From: Glaciecola sp947496235
GTDB taxonomy: Bacteria > Pseudomonadota > Gammaproteobacteria > Enterobacterales > Alteromonadaceae
Assembly (NCBI RefSeq): GCF_050306235.1
Contig: NZ_JBLWFH010000003.1
Coordinates: forward strand, 310,001-374,000
Reading direction: 5' to 3'
Length of the DNA stretch: 64,000 bases
Positions 17,564 through 26,585 of this stretch are shown piece by piece (position 1 is the first letter of the stretch; every line of letters begins with the position of its first letter). The notes under the pieces were generated by a model. That model was not told the DNA's origin, did no database searches, and saw nothing but the letters and a program-made list of their open reading frames with translations. A program made the position numbers and the translations under genes.

Positions 17564-18556
17564 TTATTTTAAATTACCAGACAAAAGTCTAAGTTGTCGT
17601 TCAAGTGCTCGACCGGTTACTGGATAGTAGTTTGTAGAGCTTACTAAAGACTGCCCTTCTGCTGATAAAACAAAGCGTAAGAAGGTATCTTCGAGGGTTG
17701 GTAGAGGTTGTTCTGGTGGTTTGTTAACCACTATGTATAAAAAGCGGGTAAATGGATAATGGTTGGCATTAATGTCTTTGGCATTAGGTAGGTAGTAGTT
17801 TTCTCCATCTTGGCTTATCGCGATAGGCTTCACATTTCGGTTTTGCGGTCCCAAAGCGGCGTAACCTATGCCACCTATACTAGCAGCCACAGACTGCACG
17901 ATAGACGAAGATGAAGGCATTTCATTGGTAGTTACCGCATAATCGCCGCCACAGAGAGCAAGTTTTTTAAATAGGTCGTAAGTTCCGGACGCTGAATTTC
18001 GACCAAAGATTTGAATTTGGCGATGAGCGCCAAATTTTTTCACCCCAAGTTGCTCCCAACTCACTATAGACTCGCGATACCCGCAAAATCGAGTTGCCGA
18101 AAATATTGCATCTACTTGCGCAATGGTAAGCCTTTCAATAGGGTTGCTGCGTTCGGTGTATATACTTATGGCATCAATAGCAACGATAAGGGCTGTGGGT
18201 GGATAACCATATTGGCGAATAAAACGATCGATTTCCACTTCTGTTAAGGCGCGACTCATAGGACCAATACTGGCTGTTCCTTGAGTAAGTGCCTGAGAGG
18301 CGGTTGCAGAACCCGTGGCTTGCATTTGAAATTTTACGTGGGGGTAGTATTGTTGAAACTGGTCAGCCCAAATCGCCATTAAATTTGCCAAGGTATCAGA
18401 ACCGATGGAAGTCACACTACCAAATACCCCAGGCGTATTTTTATAATCTTCGGGTAAAGTGACAGTATCAGATTGTTGCCCATTACTAGTTGCAACCAGA
18501 AACAGCGTGCAGCAAAAAAATCCGATTTTCATCCAGGCTAGGCTTGGGTTAGACAT
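17564..18556 (-). CDS. PstS-like phosphate-binding periplasmic protein
   Basis: A 330-residue substrate-binding protein with a signal peptide (hydrophobic 10-24, ending SNGQ). Typical PstS-family segments are SIGSDTLANLMAIWADQF, TGSATASQAL and IGPMSRALTEVE, then FGRNSASGTYDLFKKLALC and GGIGYAALG. It starts 3 bp after phoR in a phoB-phoR-pstS-like operon. No pstCAB genes are present, so it may feed a transporter encoded elsewhere or serve as a phosphate sensor for PhoR. It could also be the periplasmic acceptor for what the neighbouring receptor imports. Confidence 0.88.
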   Translation of the reverse strand: MSNPSLAWMKIGFFCCTLFLVATSNGQQSDTVTLPEDYKNTPGVFGSVTSIGSDTLANLMAIWADQFQQYYPHVKFQMQATGSATASQALTQGTASIGPMSRALTEVEIDRFIRQYGYPPTALIVAIDAISIYTERSNPIERLTIAQVDAIFSATRFCGYRESIVSWEQLGVKKFGAHRQIQIFGRNSASGTYDLFKKLALCGGDYAVTTNEMPSSSSIVQSVAASIGGIGYAALGPQNRNVKPIAISQDGENYYLPNAKDINANHYPFTRFLYIVVNKPPEQPLPTLEDTFLRFVLSAEGQSLVSSTNYYPVTGRALERQLRLLSGNLK

Positions 18557-18559
18557 AGC

Positions 18560-19867
18560 TTAATTGTTATTCTCAGCCACAAGTTCTTGAGGTAAAACAA
18601 AGGAAAACTCGCTTCCCTTCCCTAAAGTACTTTCAATTTCAAAGTTAGCATTATGATGATGAAGTACGTGCTTTACAATAGAGAGGCCTAATCCAGATCC
18701 ACCCGTTTTACGACTTCTGGCTTTATCTACCCGATAAAAGCGCTCTGTAAGTCGTCTTAAGTGCTTATCTTCAATGCCTTCACCATTATCGATAACCGCA
18801 AAATAAGCGCCATTGGCACGCCGTTTCCATATCACTTGAATATGGCCTTGATTTGGAGTGTAGTGAATTGCATTAAATATCAAATTTGAACATGCACTTC
18901 GAAGTTCTGTTTCTACCCCATAGACACACAAGTCTTGGTCAATATTAAATTCGATTTTATGTTGCTTGTCTTTATTTAAAGCGGCTGCTTCTGCATTTAA
19001 TTGTTTAAACATAGAAGGCATATCAATCACTTTCTCAAAAATACGTTCAGAACTGGACTCAATACGAGAAAGTATCAACAAATCTTCAATCAAGGCGCGC
19101 ATTCTTTGAGATTGTGCACCCATTTCAGAAATCGCTTTTTGCACTATAGGTTGGGTATCTTCAACGCTAGATTCAAGCACTTCTAAATAACCATTGATTA
19201 CAGTCAAAGGCGTTTTTAATTCGTGGGACACATTGGCCACAAAATCTTTACGCATTTCTTCTAAATGAGACACTCGGGATACGTCTCGCACAATCAACAA
19301 TAACTGGTCTTCACCGTATTGCATCATACGATATTCAAAGGTTTTAAAGGGGTTGGTAGGGGCAGGAATTTCGATTGGATATTGAAAATTCCCAGCTTCC
19401 AAATATTCGACAAACTCAGGATTTCGGATCAGATTATCAATCCGTCGCCCGTTGTCATCAGGCCATCGTAAGCCTAATTCAATTCTAGCGTTACGATTAC
19501 ACCATATAATTCTAGCATTGCTGTCAATGACCACAACAGCATCTGGCAAAGCCTCAGAACCTTCTCGAAAACGTTTTACCAATTGGCCTAAATTTTTGCG
19601 TTTGTTACGATTTCGTCGTTGTAAATGGTAAACCCCTTCGTATATGTGATGCCATATGCCAGGTGCGCTGGGTGGCGACATAGTGCGACTTTGCCAAAGC
19701 CACTTGGTAAGTCGATATAGATGCACATAGTTCACCAATAACAAAACGGCTAACGCAATTAATAACGCAAGGGTAATATTATCTATGTATAGCCCAATCA
19801 ACAGGCTCACGAAGATGTAAACGCAAAAGCGCTTAGCCGTTCGTGACCAAGATTGAGGATAATACAT
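18560..19867 (-). CDS. phoR: Phosphate regulon sensor histidine kinase PhoR
   Basis: A 435-residue inner-membrane kinase. Two closely spaced transmembrane helices lie at about 13-28 and 31-47; a PAS domain covers about 100-200 (GSEALPDAVVVIDSNARIIW). The HisKA box VSHELKTPLTVINGY carries phospho-acceptor His215. The ATPase domain shows N-box SNLIFNAIHYTP, DNGEGI, and GGSGLGLSIVKH. The short membrane region without a large periplasmic loop is usual for PhoR, which senses phosphate through Pst/PhoU. It lies 24 bp after phoB and 3 bp before the pstS-like gene. Confidence 0.95.
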   Translation of the reverse strand: MYYPQSWSRTAKRFCVYIFVSLLIGLYIDNITLALLIALAVLLLVNYVHLYRLTKWLWQSRTMSPPSAPGIWHHIYEGVYHLQRRNRNKRKNLGQLVKRFREGSEALPDAVVVIDSNARIIWCNRNARIELGLRWPDDNGRRIDNLIRNPEFVEYLEAGNFQYPIEIPAPTNPFKTFEYRMMQYGEDQLLLIVRDVSRVSHLEEMRKDFVANVSHELKTPLTVINGYLEVLESSVEDTQPIVQKAISEMGAQSQRMRALIEDLLILSRIESSSERIFEKVIDMPSMFKQLNAEAAALNKDKQHKIEFNIDQDLCVYGVETELRSACSNLIFNAIHYTPNQGHIQVIWKRRANGAYFAVIDNGEGIEDKHLRRLTERFYRVDKARSRKTGGSGLGLSIVKHVLHHHNANFEIESTLGKGSEFSFVLPQELVAENNN

Positions 19868-19891
19868 AGAGTTACCTAGTGGAAATTCACA

Positions 19892-20581
19892 TTAGAGTTT
19901 GGTCGAAAATCTATAACCAGAACCACGCACGGTTTGAATCATCGCATCATGTTGATGTTTAGATATCGCCTTTCGCAAACGTCGAATATGCACATCCACG
20001 GTACGATCTTCTACATACACATTAGTGCCCCAAACGTTATCTAGCAGTTGCTCTCGGCTATAAACACGTTCTGGATGGGTCATAAAAAAGTGCAATAACT
20101 TAAATTCAGTTGGGCCCATATCCACAGCATCACCATTGCTTGATACTCGATGGGAAACAGGCTCTAAAATAAGCCCATCAAATTCTATCGGTTCTTCCTT
20201 AGACGTTGGCGTTACCCGGCGCATTACTGCTTTGATTCGCGCGAGTAATTCTTTCGGCGAAAATGGCTTTGTAACGTAATCATCAGCGCCAGCTTCTAAG
20301 CCTCGGATTTTATCGTCTTCTTCACTGCGCGCCGTTAACATTATAACGGGAATGTCTTTGGCAATATCATGTTGTTTGAGTTTTTTAGCTAATTGAACGC
20401 CGCTACCTCCTGGTAACATCCAATCTAACAAAATTAAATCGGGATAAGGTTCTTTAATCTTATCTAAGCCAACATCATAATCTTCAGCTTCTTCAACTGT
20501 AAAACCCGCCTGCTCTAACACAAAACTTAGCATGTCTCTGATAGGGGCTTCGTCTTCAACTAACAAAATAGTACGCGACAT
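19892..20581 (-). CDS. phoB: Phosphate regulon response regulator PhoB
   Basis: A 229-residue OmpR/PhoB-type regulator: receiver domain (1-120, phospho-acceptor Asp53 in LILLDWMLPGGSG, Lys in YVTKPFSPKEL) and winged-helix DNA-binding domain (about 130-229, VWGTNVYVEDRTVDVHIRRLRK pattern around 190-210). The frame is open to 20668, but I place the start at MSRTILLVEDE. That is the usual PhoB N-terminus, and the longer form would run over the Pho box at 20632-20649. A start at 20599 (MTRVKK) is also possible. Two Pho boxes upstream indicate autoregulation. Confidence 0.96.
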   Translation of the reverse strand: MSRTILLVEDEAPIRDMLSFVLEQAGFTVEEAEDYDVGLDKIKEPYPDLILLDWMLPGGSGVQLAKKLKQHDIAKDIPVIMLTARSEEDDKIRGLEAGADDYVTKPFSPKELLARIKAVMRRVTPTSKEEPIEFDGLILEPVSHRVSSNGDAVDMGPTEFKLLHFFMTHPERVYSREQLLDNVWGTNVYVEDRTVDVHIRRLRKAISKHQHDAMIQTVRGSGYRFSTKL

Positions 20582-20631
20582 TTTTTTCACTCGTGTCATA
20601 TTTAAAACCGACCGTATTATTAGAGTGATCT

Positions 20632-20649
20632 GTGACAGTTTTATGAAAC
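20632..20649 (-). promoter_or_regulatory. Proximal Pho box of the phoB-phoR-pstS operon
   Basis: Minus-strand GTTTCAT-AAAA-CTGTCAC, 16 of 18 positions as in a canonical Pho box by eye. A TAATAA-type -10 begins about 9-10 bp downstream, before the phoB start at 20581. Confidence 0.8.
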
Positions 20650-20682
20650 ATTGCACAAAAGATGTCAAGTTATCTCCTTGTT

Positions 20683-20700
20683 TTTTCAGTTTTATGACAA
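20683..20700 (-). promoter_or_regulatory. Distal Pho-box-like site upstream of phoB
   Basis: Minus-strand TTGTCAT-AAAA-CTGAAAA; the first 7-mer is good, the second weak. It is centred 51 bp upstream of the proximal box and could also influence the divergent rdgC promoter. Confidence 0.5.
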
Positions 20701-20792
20701 AAAAATTGCAAAACCGTACTAAATACGGTTTGTAAGTACGGCTAAGGATTGATAATCTCTCGCGCCTATTTTTAACAACCTAATGACGATCT

Positions 20793-21686
20793 ATGTGGTT
20801 TAAAAACGTAAAAATATATAAATTCACCCAAGATTTTTCTCTAAATACTGATACCTTGCAAAGTCAGTTGGAACAAATGCAGTTCAAACCCTGCGGAAGC
20901 CAAGAATCTCAATCAATGGGCTTTGTAAATCCTGTGCCCAACGGCGAACTCTTATTTCACGCTGCTAATGACGCAGTAGCAGTGACTTTAAAACGTCAAG
21001 AAAGAATATTGCCAGCCAGCGTGGTTAATGCTGAATTGAGCGAACGCGTCGCTAAAATTGAATTAGAAACAGGATCACCTGTTGGTAAAAAAGCCCAAAA
21101 AGATCTTAAAGAAGATATTATTCAGCAATTATTACCTAGAGCTTTTACTAAGTCTGCTAAGACTAACGCCATTATTTTACTGACAGAGCAACTTGTGATT
21201 GTGGATGCCAGCAGTGACAAAGCCGCGGAAGTGATTTTAGCTTGTTTACGCAAGTGTCTTGGCTCTTTGCCAGTAGTGCCTTTTGTGAAATCACAGCAAC
21301 AACACATTTTAACCGATTGGTTAAAACATGATGCACCTGAAGGTTTCGAACTCTTAGATGAAGCAGAATTTAAGTCAACTGCCGATGATGGCGCCATTGT
21401 GCGAGTGAAAAAACAAGACTTAGATGCTGATGAAGTTCTAGCCCATATTCAAGCGGGTAAATTAGTGGAAAAAATCGCCCTTAGCTTCAAAGAGCGTTTA
21501 ACCTGTGTACTTGCAGAAGATTTGAGTATAAAGCGACTAAAATTTACGGATTTAGTTATGCAAGAAAACGAAGATATCCCTAAGGATGAAGTAGCCGCTA
21601 AGTTTGACGCAGACTTTGCGCTATTCTGTGCTGAAATCGCAGATTTTATCCAAGCACTTAAAACTATTTTTGCCGAACAAGATTGA
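20793..21686 (+). CDS. rdgC: Recombination-associated protein RdgC
   Basis: A 297-residue protein matching RdgC along its length: start MWFKNVKIYKFTQ, GFVNPV near residue 46, KRQERILPASVVN, and a C-terminal acidic alpha-helical region. RdgC forms a ring around double-stranded DNA and restrains RecA. Cytoplasmic. It is divergent from phoB and followed by a strong terminator, so it is monocistronic. Confidence 0.96.
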   Translation: MWFKNVKIYKFTQDFSLNTDTLQSQLEQMQFKPCGSQESQSMGFVNPVPNGELLFHAANDAVAVTLKRQERILPASVVNAELSERVAKIELETGSPVGKKAQKDLKEDIIQQLLPRAFTKSAKTNAIILLTEQLVIVDASSDKAAEVILACLRKCLGSLPVVPFVKSQQQHILTDWLKHDAPEGFELLDEAEFKSTADDGAIVRVKKQDLDADEVLAHIQAGKLVEKIALSFKERLTCVLAEDLSIKRLKFTDLVMQENEDIPKDEVAAKFDADFALFCAEIADFIQALKTIFAEQD

Positions 21687-21712
21687 TTCGGCATTCAATA
21701 GCTATGACTTAC

Positions 21713-21744
21713 AAAAAAGCCCAGATGAAAATTCTGGGCTTTTT
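21713..21744. terminator. Bidirectional terminator between rdgC and the HDOD gene
   Basis: Stem AAAAGCCCAGA (21715-21725) and TCTGGGCTTTT (21733-21743) with a 7-nt loop and T/A runs on both sides. Confidence 0.9.
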
Positions 21745-21772
21745 GCAATAACTTTAAGAAGACGCGCTATTT

Positions 21773-22606
21773 TTAAGCAAAAATAGCCTTAGCGTTATCT
21801 CTTAGTTCAATAAATTCGTCAGATTGAAATTCTTCAATATCATCAAATGCGCCGCGTTTTTGCTCGGTAGTTAGTACATCATCCGCATCTTCGATTGCAC
21901 CTACTAAAGCACCACCTATTCTTAAAAAATCTAAGTAGCTGATTTTTGGCGTGCTGTATTCAAAGTTACGCCAATGTTCCGCTGACTCAATGAAAACATC
22001 GTTAAATTGCCATTGACGCATGATGCTACCGCCAATGCGCCCCGCTAATTTATCAATTGCAACATCTAAAAAGGTAGGGTTAGCAAATACACTGTCGTGT
22101 CTTTCAGCTTCAGTTAATACCGGTAACGCACCAATATCTGCAACCAGAGCACAAAGCGTCATAGTATCTAGGCTCATGCTTTTATCTTTAGTTTTACGTT
22201 GATATAAGATCATCGCCGCCATAGCGTTAGCGACTATATCAACGATTTGGTCCCACTTAGCTGCCATGTATTTTTTCACAACTTCATTTTTAGAAACAAA
22301 AAGTTGCTCCATGGCTAGTGCCGTCGCAATATTTTTCACTTGCGCTAAACCAATACGGGTCACCGCTTGAGTAGTTGAGGTTACTTTAACTGTTCTTCCA
22401 AGGTAAGCACTATTACTGATCTTAATCATTCTTGCACTTAACGAAGGATCTTGTCCCACAACATCCGCCATTCCGTTCAGGTTGATATTAGGGTCATCTG
22501 CCGCTTTACGCACTTTAAGCGCAATTGCAGGTAAGGTAGGTAACACTAAGGTATCGTTGTTGATTTTCTCGACAAGTATAGTGAGCAATGCATTCTGTGT
22601 TGACAT
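21773..22606 (-). CDS. HDOD-domain signalling protein
   Basis: A 277-residue cytoplasmic protein whose first 210 residues follow the HDOD pattern: LPTLPAIALKVRKAADDP, DPSLSARMIKISNSAYLG, and VTRIGLAQVKNIATALAM. HDOD domains resemble HD phosphohydrolases without the metal-binding pair and act in bacterial regulation. No receiver, GGDEF or EAL domain is attached, so partners are unknown. It is followed by a terminator and preceded by 108 bp without genes. Confidence 0.88.
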   Translation of the reverse strand: MSTQNALLTILVEKINNDTLVLPTLPAIALKVRKAADDPNINLNGMADVVGQDPSLSARMIKISNSAYLGRTVKVTSTTQAVTRIGLAQVKNIATALAMEQLFVSKNEVVKKYMAAKWDQIVDIVANAMAAMILYQRKTKDKSMSLDTMTLCALVADIGALPVLTEAERHDSVFANPTFLDVAIDKLAGRIGGSIMRQWQFNDVFIESAEHWRNFEYSTPKISYLDFLRIGGALVGAIEDADDVLTTEQKRGAFDDIEEFQSDEFIELRDNAKAIFA

Positions 22607-22714
22607 GTAAGCGCCTTTTCATTCACTAGATTTTACGCGATTTTTCCAAACTCGGTGTTTCCAAGCTGATTCCACGATAAGTTTAAAATATCTATGTTGA
22701 AATGCTATAAAAAA

Positions 22715-23080
22715 CTATTCAACCTTTAGTCTATCCTGGTAAGGCGGCCATCCTAGTGGCTTGCCAGCTAAAACATGCAAATGAATGTGGTACACGGTCT
22801 GTCCACCGTCATTATTACAGTTCATGACTGTCCTAAATCCTTGTTCAGCAACACCCAAATCATAACAAATTTTCGATGCTACACGATGCATATACCCAAC
22901 AACCGCTTCGTCTTCTACACCAATATCATTCGTAGTAGCAATAGGTGTTTTAGGAATTACCAAGAAATGTATCGGTGCCTGTGGATTGATGTCCTTAAAT
23001 GCGAGCACACGATCATCTTCAAATAATATATCGGCAGGAATCTCTTTATTTATAATTTTTGTGAAGATAGTTTCAGACAT
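22715..23080 (-). CDS. hinT: HIT-family nucleotide hydrolase (HinT-like)
   Basis: A 121-residue histidine-triad protein with the HIHLHVLAG active-site motif near residue 101 and the N-terminal IFTKIINKEIPADILFEDD typical of HinT purine nucleoside phosphoramidases. Cytoplasmic. It begins 15 bp after uppP and ends the folB-folK-uppP-hinT row. Confidence 0.94.
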   Translation of the reverse strand: MSETIFTKIINKEIPADILFEDDRVLAFKDINPQAPIHFLVIPKTPIATTNDIGVEDEAVVGYMHRVASKICYDLGVAEQGFRTVMNCNNDGGQTVYHIHLHVLAGKPLGWPPYQDRLKVE

Positions 23081-23095
23081 TTTTTTCTCCTTTGG

Positions 23096-23896
23096 TTAAC
23101 CAAACACGAAAAACAGCAGTATAGCGCCCAGTGCAAGCCGGTAAATAACAAAAGGCAGCATTCCAATTTTTGAAATCCAACTTAAAAATAAATAAATACA
23201 AGTGTATGCAGCGACAAAAGAAAAACCCGCGCCATACAATAACGCTGTCCAGTCCACACCAACGTCTGCTTTCAGCAAGTCTAGGGTTGAAAATAGCCCA
23301 GCGGCTAAAATAATGGGTATCGATAATAGGAAAGAAAAACGGGCGCATGCTTCCCGAGTTAACCCCATCATTAAACCGGCTGTCATGGTGATACCTGAGC
23401 GCGAAGTACCGGGAATAATTGCCAATGCTTGGGATAAACCAATGATAATAGTTTCTTTTAAGCCTATATGCTTGATTTCTTTCACTCGTTTCGCTTTTGC
23501 ATCGGCGTACCATAACAACAAACCAAAGACGATTGTGGTGATCGCAATAACCAGCGCAGAGCGCGCATTTACTTCAATCCAGTCTTTCATCAAAAAACCA
23601 AACAATCCGGCCGGAATAGTACCCAAAATCACCCACCAAGCTAATTTGCTATCTGTTGATTGTTGCTTAGTAAACCCTTGACCGAACCAAGCTATAGTTA
23701 AACGAACTATGTCTTGCCTAAAGTAAATCATAACAGCTAACAGGCTACCCACATGAACAGCTACATCAAAAGCTAAGCCTTGATTGTGCCAGCCTAAAAT
23801 TTCAGCCGGTAAAATTAAGTGCGCAGAACTCGATATTGGCAAAAATTCCGTTAGACCTTGAATAATTGCTAAAATAATAATTTCAAACAGGGTCAT
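23096..23896 (-). CDS. uppP: Undecaprenyl-diphosphatase (BacA type)
   Basis: A 266-residue polytopic membrane enzyme that recycles undecaprenyl pyrophosphate to the monophosphate for cell-wall synthesis; high dosage confers bacitracin resistance in other species. The two family motifs are visible: QGLTEFLPISSSAHL (14-28) and PGTSRSGITMTAGLMMGL (near 160-178). About eight hydrophobic segments. Its start overlaps the folK stop by 4 bp, suggesting translational coupling. Confidence 0.96.
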   Translation of the reverse strand: MTLFEIIILAIIQGLTEFLPISSSAHLILPAEILGWHNQGLAFDVAVHVGSLLAVMIYFRQDIVRLTIAWFGQGFTKQQSTDSKLAWWVILGTIPAGLFGFLMKDWIEVNARSALVIAITTIVFGLLLWYADAKAKRVKEIKHIGLKETIIIGLSQALAIIPGTSRSGITMTAGLMMGLTREACARFSFLLSIPIILAAGLFSTLDLLKADVGVDWTALLYGAGFSFVAAYTCIYLFLSWISKIGMLPFVIYRLALGAILLFFVFG

Positions 23897-24396
23897 TGTT
23901 TTAATTCACTCCATGAAACATCTATTTGCCATAGTTTTTGCTTGGCATCGTTAAATTTACTCCACAACATCTTATAGCTCTGATTAGCCAAAGGGTGATG
24001 GACATCAGGTGCTAAATCCGCTAGGGGCTTTAGTACAAAAGCATTGTATAAAATTTCTTCTCTCGGCAGAACTACAGGCGATTGACAAATTACATCATCA
24101 AAGGTGAGTAAATCTAAATCCAGTGTTCGATCGGAAAATTTTGCACTATTGCGGGTTCGTCCGCACATAGATTCAATCTTTTTCAGTCTAGTTACTACCT
24201 GCGCTATATTTAAATCGGTATAGGCTAAAACCACCAAATTAAAAAAGCTTTCTCCGGTAAAACCCACGGCTTCACTTTCATATACAGGTGAACACTGAAT
24301 ACCATCAAAATGCTGACTTAGCATGGCGATGCCTTTGCGCGTATTTTCTGCTTTATTAACGTTAGAGCCTACGCTGATAAATATTTTATGCGACAT
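23893..24396 (-). CDS. folK: 2-amino-4-hydroxy-6-hydroxymethyldihydropteridine pyrophosphokinase
   Basis: A 167-residue folate-pathway enzyme that pyrophosphorylates the pterin precursor made by FolB. Signatures are FISVGSNVNKAENTRKGI at the N-terminus, SEAVGFTGESFFNLVV, and TLDLDLLTFDD with the conserved Asp residues. It starts directly after the folB stop codon and overlaps uppP by 4 bp. Confidence 0.95.
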   Translation of the reverse strand: MSHKIFISVGSNVNKAENTRKGIAMLSQHFDGIQCSPVYESEAVGFTGESFFNLVVLAYTDLNIAQVVTRLKKIESMCGRTRNSAKFSDRTLDLDLLTFDDVICQSPVVLPREEILYNAFVLKPLADLAPDVHHPLANQSYKMLWSKFNDAKQKLWQIDVSWSELKQ

Positions 24397-24753
24397 TCAG
24401 TTTTTCGATCTTCGAATCGTAATACCTACGCCTTCCGCGTTAGCTATTATATCGGGTTTGTTTAAGGTAAGCGTTAATTGGCTAATATTGAAATTGTCAA
24501 AAAGCGCCTCACTCATTGCTTCGCCAAGGGCCTCTAACAGTAAAAATTTACTTTTAGTCGCGATTTCACCCAGCTTTTCTGCGACTGCACCATAATCTAT
24601 AGTGTCTTCCACCTTATCTGATTTACCTGCCAGACTAAGATCTGCTGCTAATTCGAGATCTACAATTACTCGTTGCGGTGAATGACGTTCAAATTCATAC
24701 ACACCAATCAAAGAACGCAACTCTAAGCCTTTAATAAAAACGGAATCTTTCAT
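24397..24753 (-). CDS. folB: Dihydroneopterin aldolase
   Basis: A 118-residue enzyme (start MKDSVFIKGLELRSLIGVYEFER) that splits dihydroneopterin in folate synthesis. Conserved parts are IGVYEFERHSPQRVIVDLEL, DTIDYGAVAEKL and LLLEALGEAMSEAL. The frame is open further upstream to 24864, but that extension would overlap the divergent plsY start and lacks similarity to FolB. The start at 24753 gives the usual length. First gene of the folB-folK-uppP-hinT operon. Confidence 0.94.
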   Translation of the reverse strand: MKDSVFIKGLELRSLIGVYEFERHSPQRVIVDLELAADLSLAGKSDKVEDTIDYGAVAEKLGEIATKSKFLLLEALGEAMSEALFDNFNISQLTLTLNKPDIIANAEGVGITIRRSKN

Positions 24754-24854
24754 AAATCTAAGAACATCCAAAACCAGTGCAATATAGGCTGGAAATTGAT
24801 TAATCAGTTTAGTACTCTTGCGCGTTAGTGTAACTAATTGGCTATTGCAAGTAT

Positions 24855-25445
24855 ATGACAACATGGATTGTTTTTTTCATTCTGATGGCATATCTCGCTG
24901 GCTCTATCTCCAGTGCAGTACTCGTTTGCAAATTATTTGGCAAACCTGATCCACGCACCCAAGGCTCAAAAAATCCAGGAACCACTAATGTGCTTCGAGT
25001 AGCGGGAAAAATTCCTGCGGCCTTGGTATTGTTTTTCGATGTTTTAAAAGGTGCCATCCCCACTTATGGCGCTTTTTTGGCAGGTATTCCTGATTGGTCG
25101 TTAGGGCTAGTTGCAATAAGTGCATGTTTGGGCCACATGTATCCCTTATTCTTTGGATTTAAAGGGGGCAAAGCGGTTGCTACAGCATTAGGCGCAATGT
25201 TGCCAATGGGCTGGCCTTTGGCGGTAGTATTATTAAGTACTTGGGTCATAGTCGCTAGGCTAACCCGTTATTCCTCTTTGGCGGCTATAATAACCGTAAT
25301 AGTCGCGCCTATTGCGACCTATTTATACAAACCGCAATTTACCTTATCCGTGTTGATGCTGACTATTTTAATCTTAGCGAAACACAGAGGTAACTTGTTA
25401 CGTCTTTTAAAAGGCCAAGAATCTCGCTTTACACCAAAATCTTAA
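24855..25445 (+). CDS. plsY: Glycerol-3-phosphate acyltransferase PlsY
   Basis: A 196-residue inner-membrane enzyme that acylates glycerol-3-phosphate with acyl-phosphate in phospholipid synthesis. The three PlsY motifs are readable: AGSISSAVLVCKLFGKPDPR, GSKNPGTTNVLRVAG, and FFGFKGGKAVATALG. Five hydrophobic segments. It is divergent from folB (101 bp between starts) and convergent with tsaD (11 bp between stops). Confidence 0.96.
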   Translation: MTTWIVFFILMAYLAGSISSAVLVCKLFGKPDPRTQGSKNPGTTNVLRVAGKIPAALVLFFDVLKGAIPTYGAFLAGIPDWSLGLVAISACLGHMYPLFFGFKGGKAVATALGAMLPMGWPLAVVLLSTWVIVARLTRYSSLAAIITVIVAPIATYLYKPQFTLSVLMLTILILAKHRGNLLRLLKGQESRFTPKS

Positions 25446-25456
25446 TAATTGAGTAT

Positions 25457-26470
25457 TCAAATAGGCTTTAGATCTTCCAGTGGCCACCTTGGCAGAGAAC
25501 GACAATCTAGTTCTGTGGTTTCACCTGCAACTAATCGTTGACACCCCACATAGGCAATCATAGCGCCATTATCGGTGCAGTATTCAAAGCTTGGATAAGC
25601 AACTTCAAAACCTTCTTTTTTGCTCGCAGCTTCAAAAGTAGCGCGTAATCGTTTATTCGCAGCCACTCCACCCGCCATAACTAGACGTTTCAAACCGGTT
25701 TGCTTTAATGCTCGGCGACATTTAATTAATAAGGTATCCACTATGGCTTGCTCGAAAGCCAGCGCAATATTAGCTTTACTTTGATGATCTTGCTGGGAAT
25801 CGCGAATGGTATTAGCGGCAAAGGTCTTTAATCCACTAAAACTGAAATCCAAGCCTGGTCTATCTGTCATTGGACGCGGAAACTTATAAATACCTGCTTC
25901 TCCCTGTTCAGCTAACTTAGCCAACATCGGGCCACCAGGGTAATCCAAACCCAGTAATTTCGCAGTTTTGTCAAAAGCCTCCCCTGCGGCGTCATCAACA
26001 GATTCACCCAGTACTTTATATTGACCAATACCTTTTACCTCTACCAGCATTGAATGCCCGCCTGATACCAAAAGCGCAACAAAGGGAAATTGAGGAGGAT
26101 TTTCATCGAGCATAGGTGCCAATAAATGACCTTCCATATGGTGTACACCTATCATAGGCACTTGCCACGCATAGGCCAAAGCTCGGGCCATGGATGAACC
26201 TACTAGTAAGGCGCCGATAAGACCTGGGCCTCTAGTGTATGCAATACCTTGTATATCAGATTTAGCAATCTTGGCTTTTTCAAGTGTTCGCTTAACCAAA
26301 GGCACAATTTTACGAACATGATCTCTGGATGCTAATTCTGGCACCACACCACCATAGTCTGCATGAAGTTTAATTTGGCTATAAAGTTCTTGTGATATTA
26401 ATCCCTGATCACTGTCGTAAACGGCGATTCCTGTCTCATCACAAGATGTTTCAATCCCCAAAACTTTCAT
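25457..26470 (-). CDS. tsaD: tRNA N6-threonylcarbamoyladenosine transferase subunit TsaD
   Basis: A 337-residue ASKHA-fold enzyme (older name Gcp) that, with TsaB/TsaE, installs t6A at position 37 of ANN-decoding tRNAs. Motifs: VLGIETSCDETGIAVYD (3-19), the metal-binding HHMEGHLLAP (His111 and His115), ALLVSGGHSML, VMAGGVAANKRLR and EYCTDNGAMIAYVG. The gene is divergent from rpsU, the conserved gammaproteobacterial arrangement. Confidence 0.97.
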   Translation of the reverse strand: MKVLGIETSCDETGIAVYDSDQGLISQELYSQIKLHADYGGVVPELASRDHVRKIVPLVKRTLEKAKIAKSDIQGIAYTRGPGLIGALLVGSSMARALAYAWQVPMIGVHHMEGHLLAPMLDENPPQFPFVALLVSGGHSMLVEVKGIGQYKVLGESVDDAAGEAFDKTAKLLGLDYPGGPMLAKLAEQGEAGIYKFPRPMTDRPGLDFSFSGLKTFAANTIRDSQQDHQSKANIALAFEQAIVDTLLIKCRRALKQTGLKRLVMAGGVAANKRLRATFEAASKKEGFEVAYPSFEYCTDNGAMIAYVGCQRLVAGETTELDCRSLPRWPLEDLKPI

Positions 26471-26585
26471 CTAATCCCCAATAGTTTAATGCGTTAATAT
26501 ATTTACTCTGTTACAATGCTTGGCAATGATACCGCAAAATACATTAGTCAGAGCAAGCTATTTTTAGACTTTATTCTGTTTTTGT

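Noticed and set aside
20582..20668. N-terminal extension of phoB
   Set aside because: It would include the Pho box and is unlike known PhoB proteins; MSRTILLVEDE is the normal start.
23073..23513. 146-residue frame within uppP
   Set aside because: It is a shifted-frame shadow of uppP, whose own frame carries both family motifs.
24754..24864. N-terminal extension of folB
   Set aside because: It overlaps the divergent plsY start and adds residues with no resemblance to the family.
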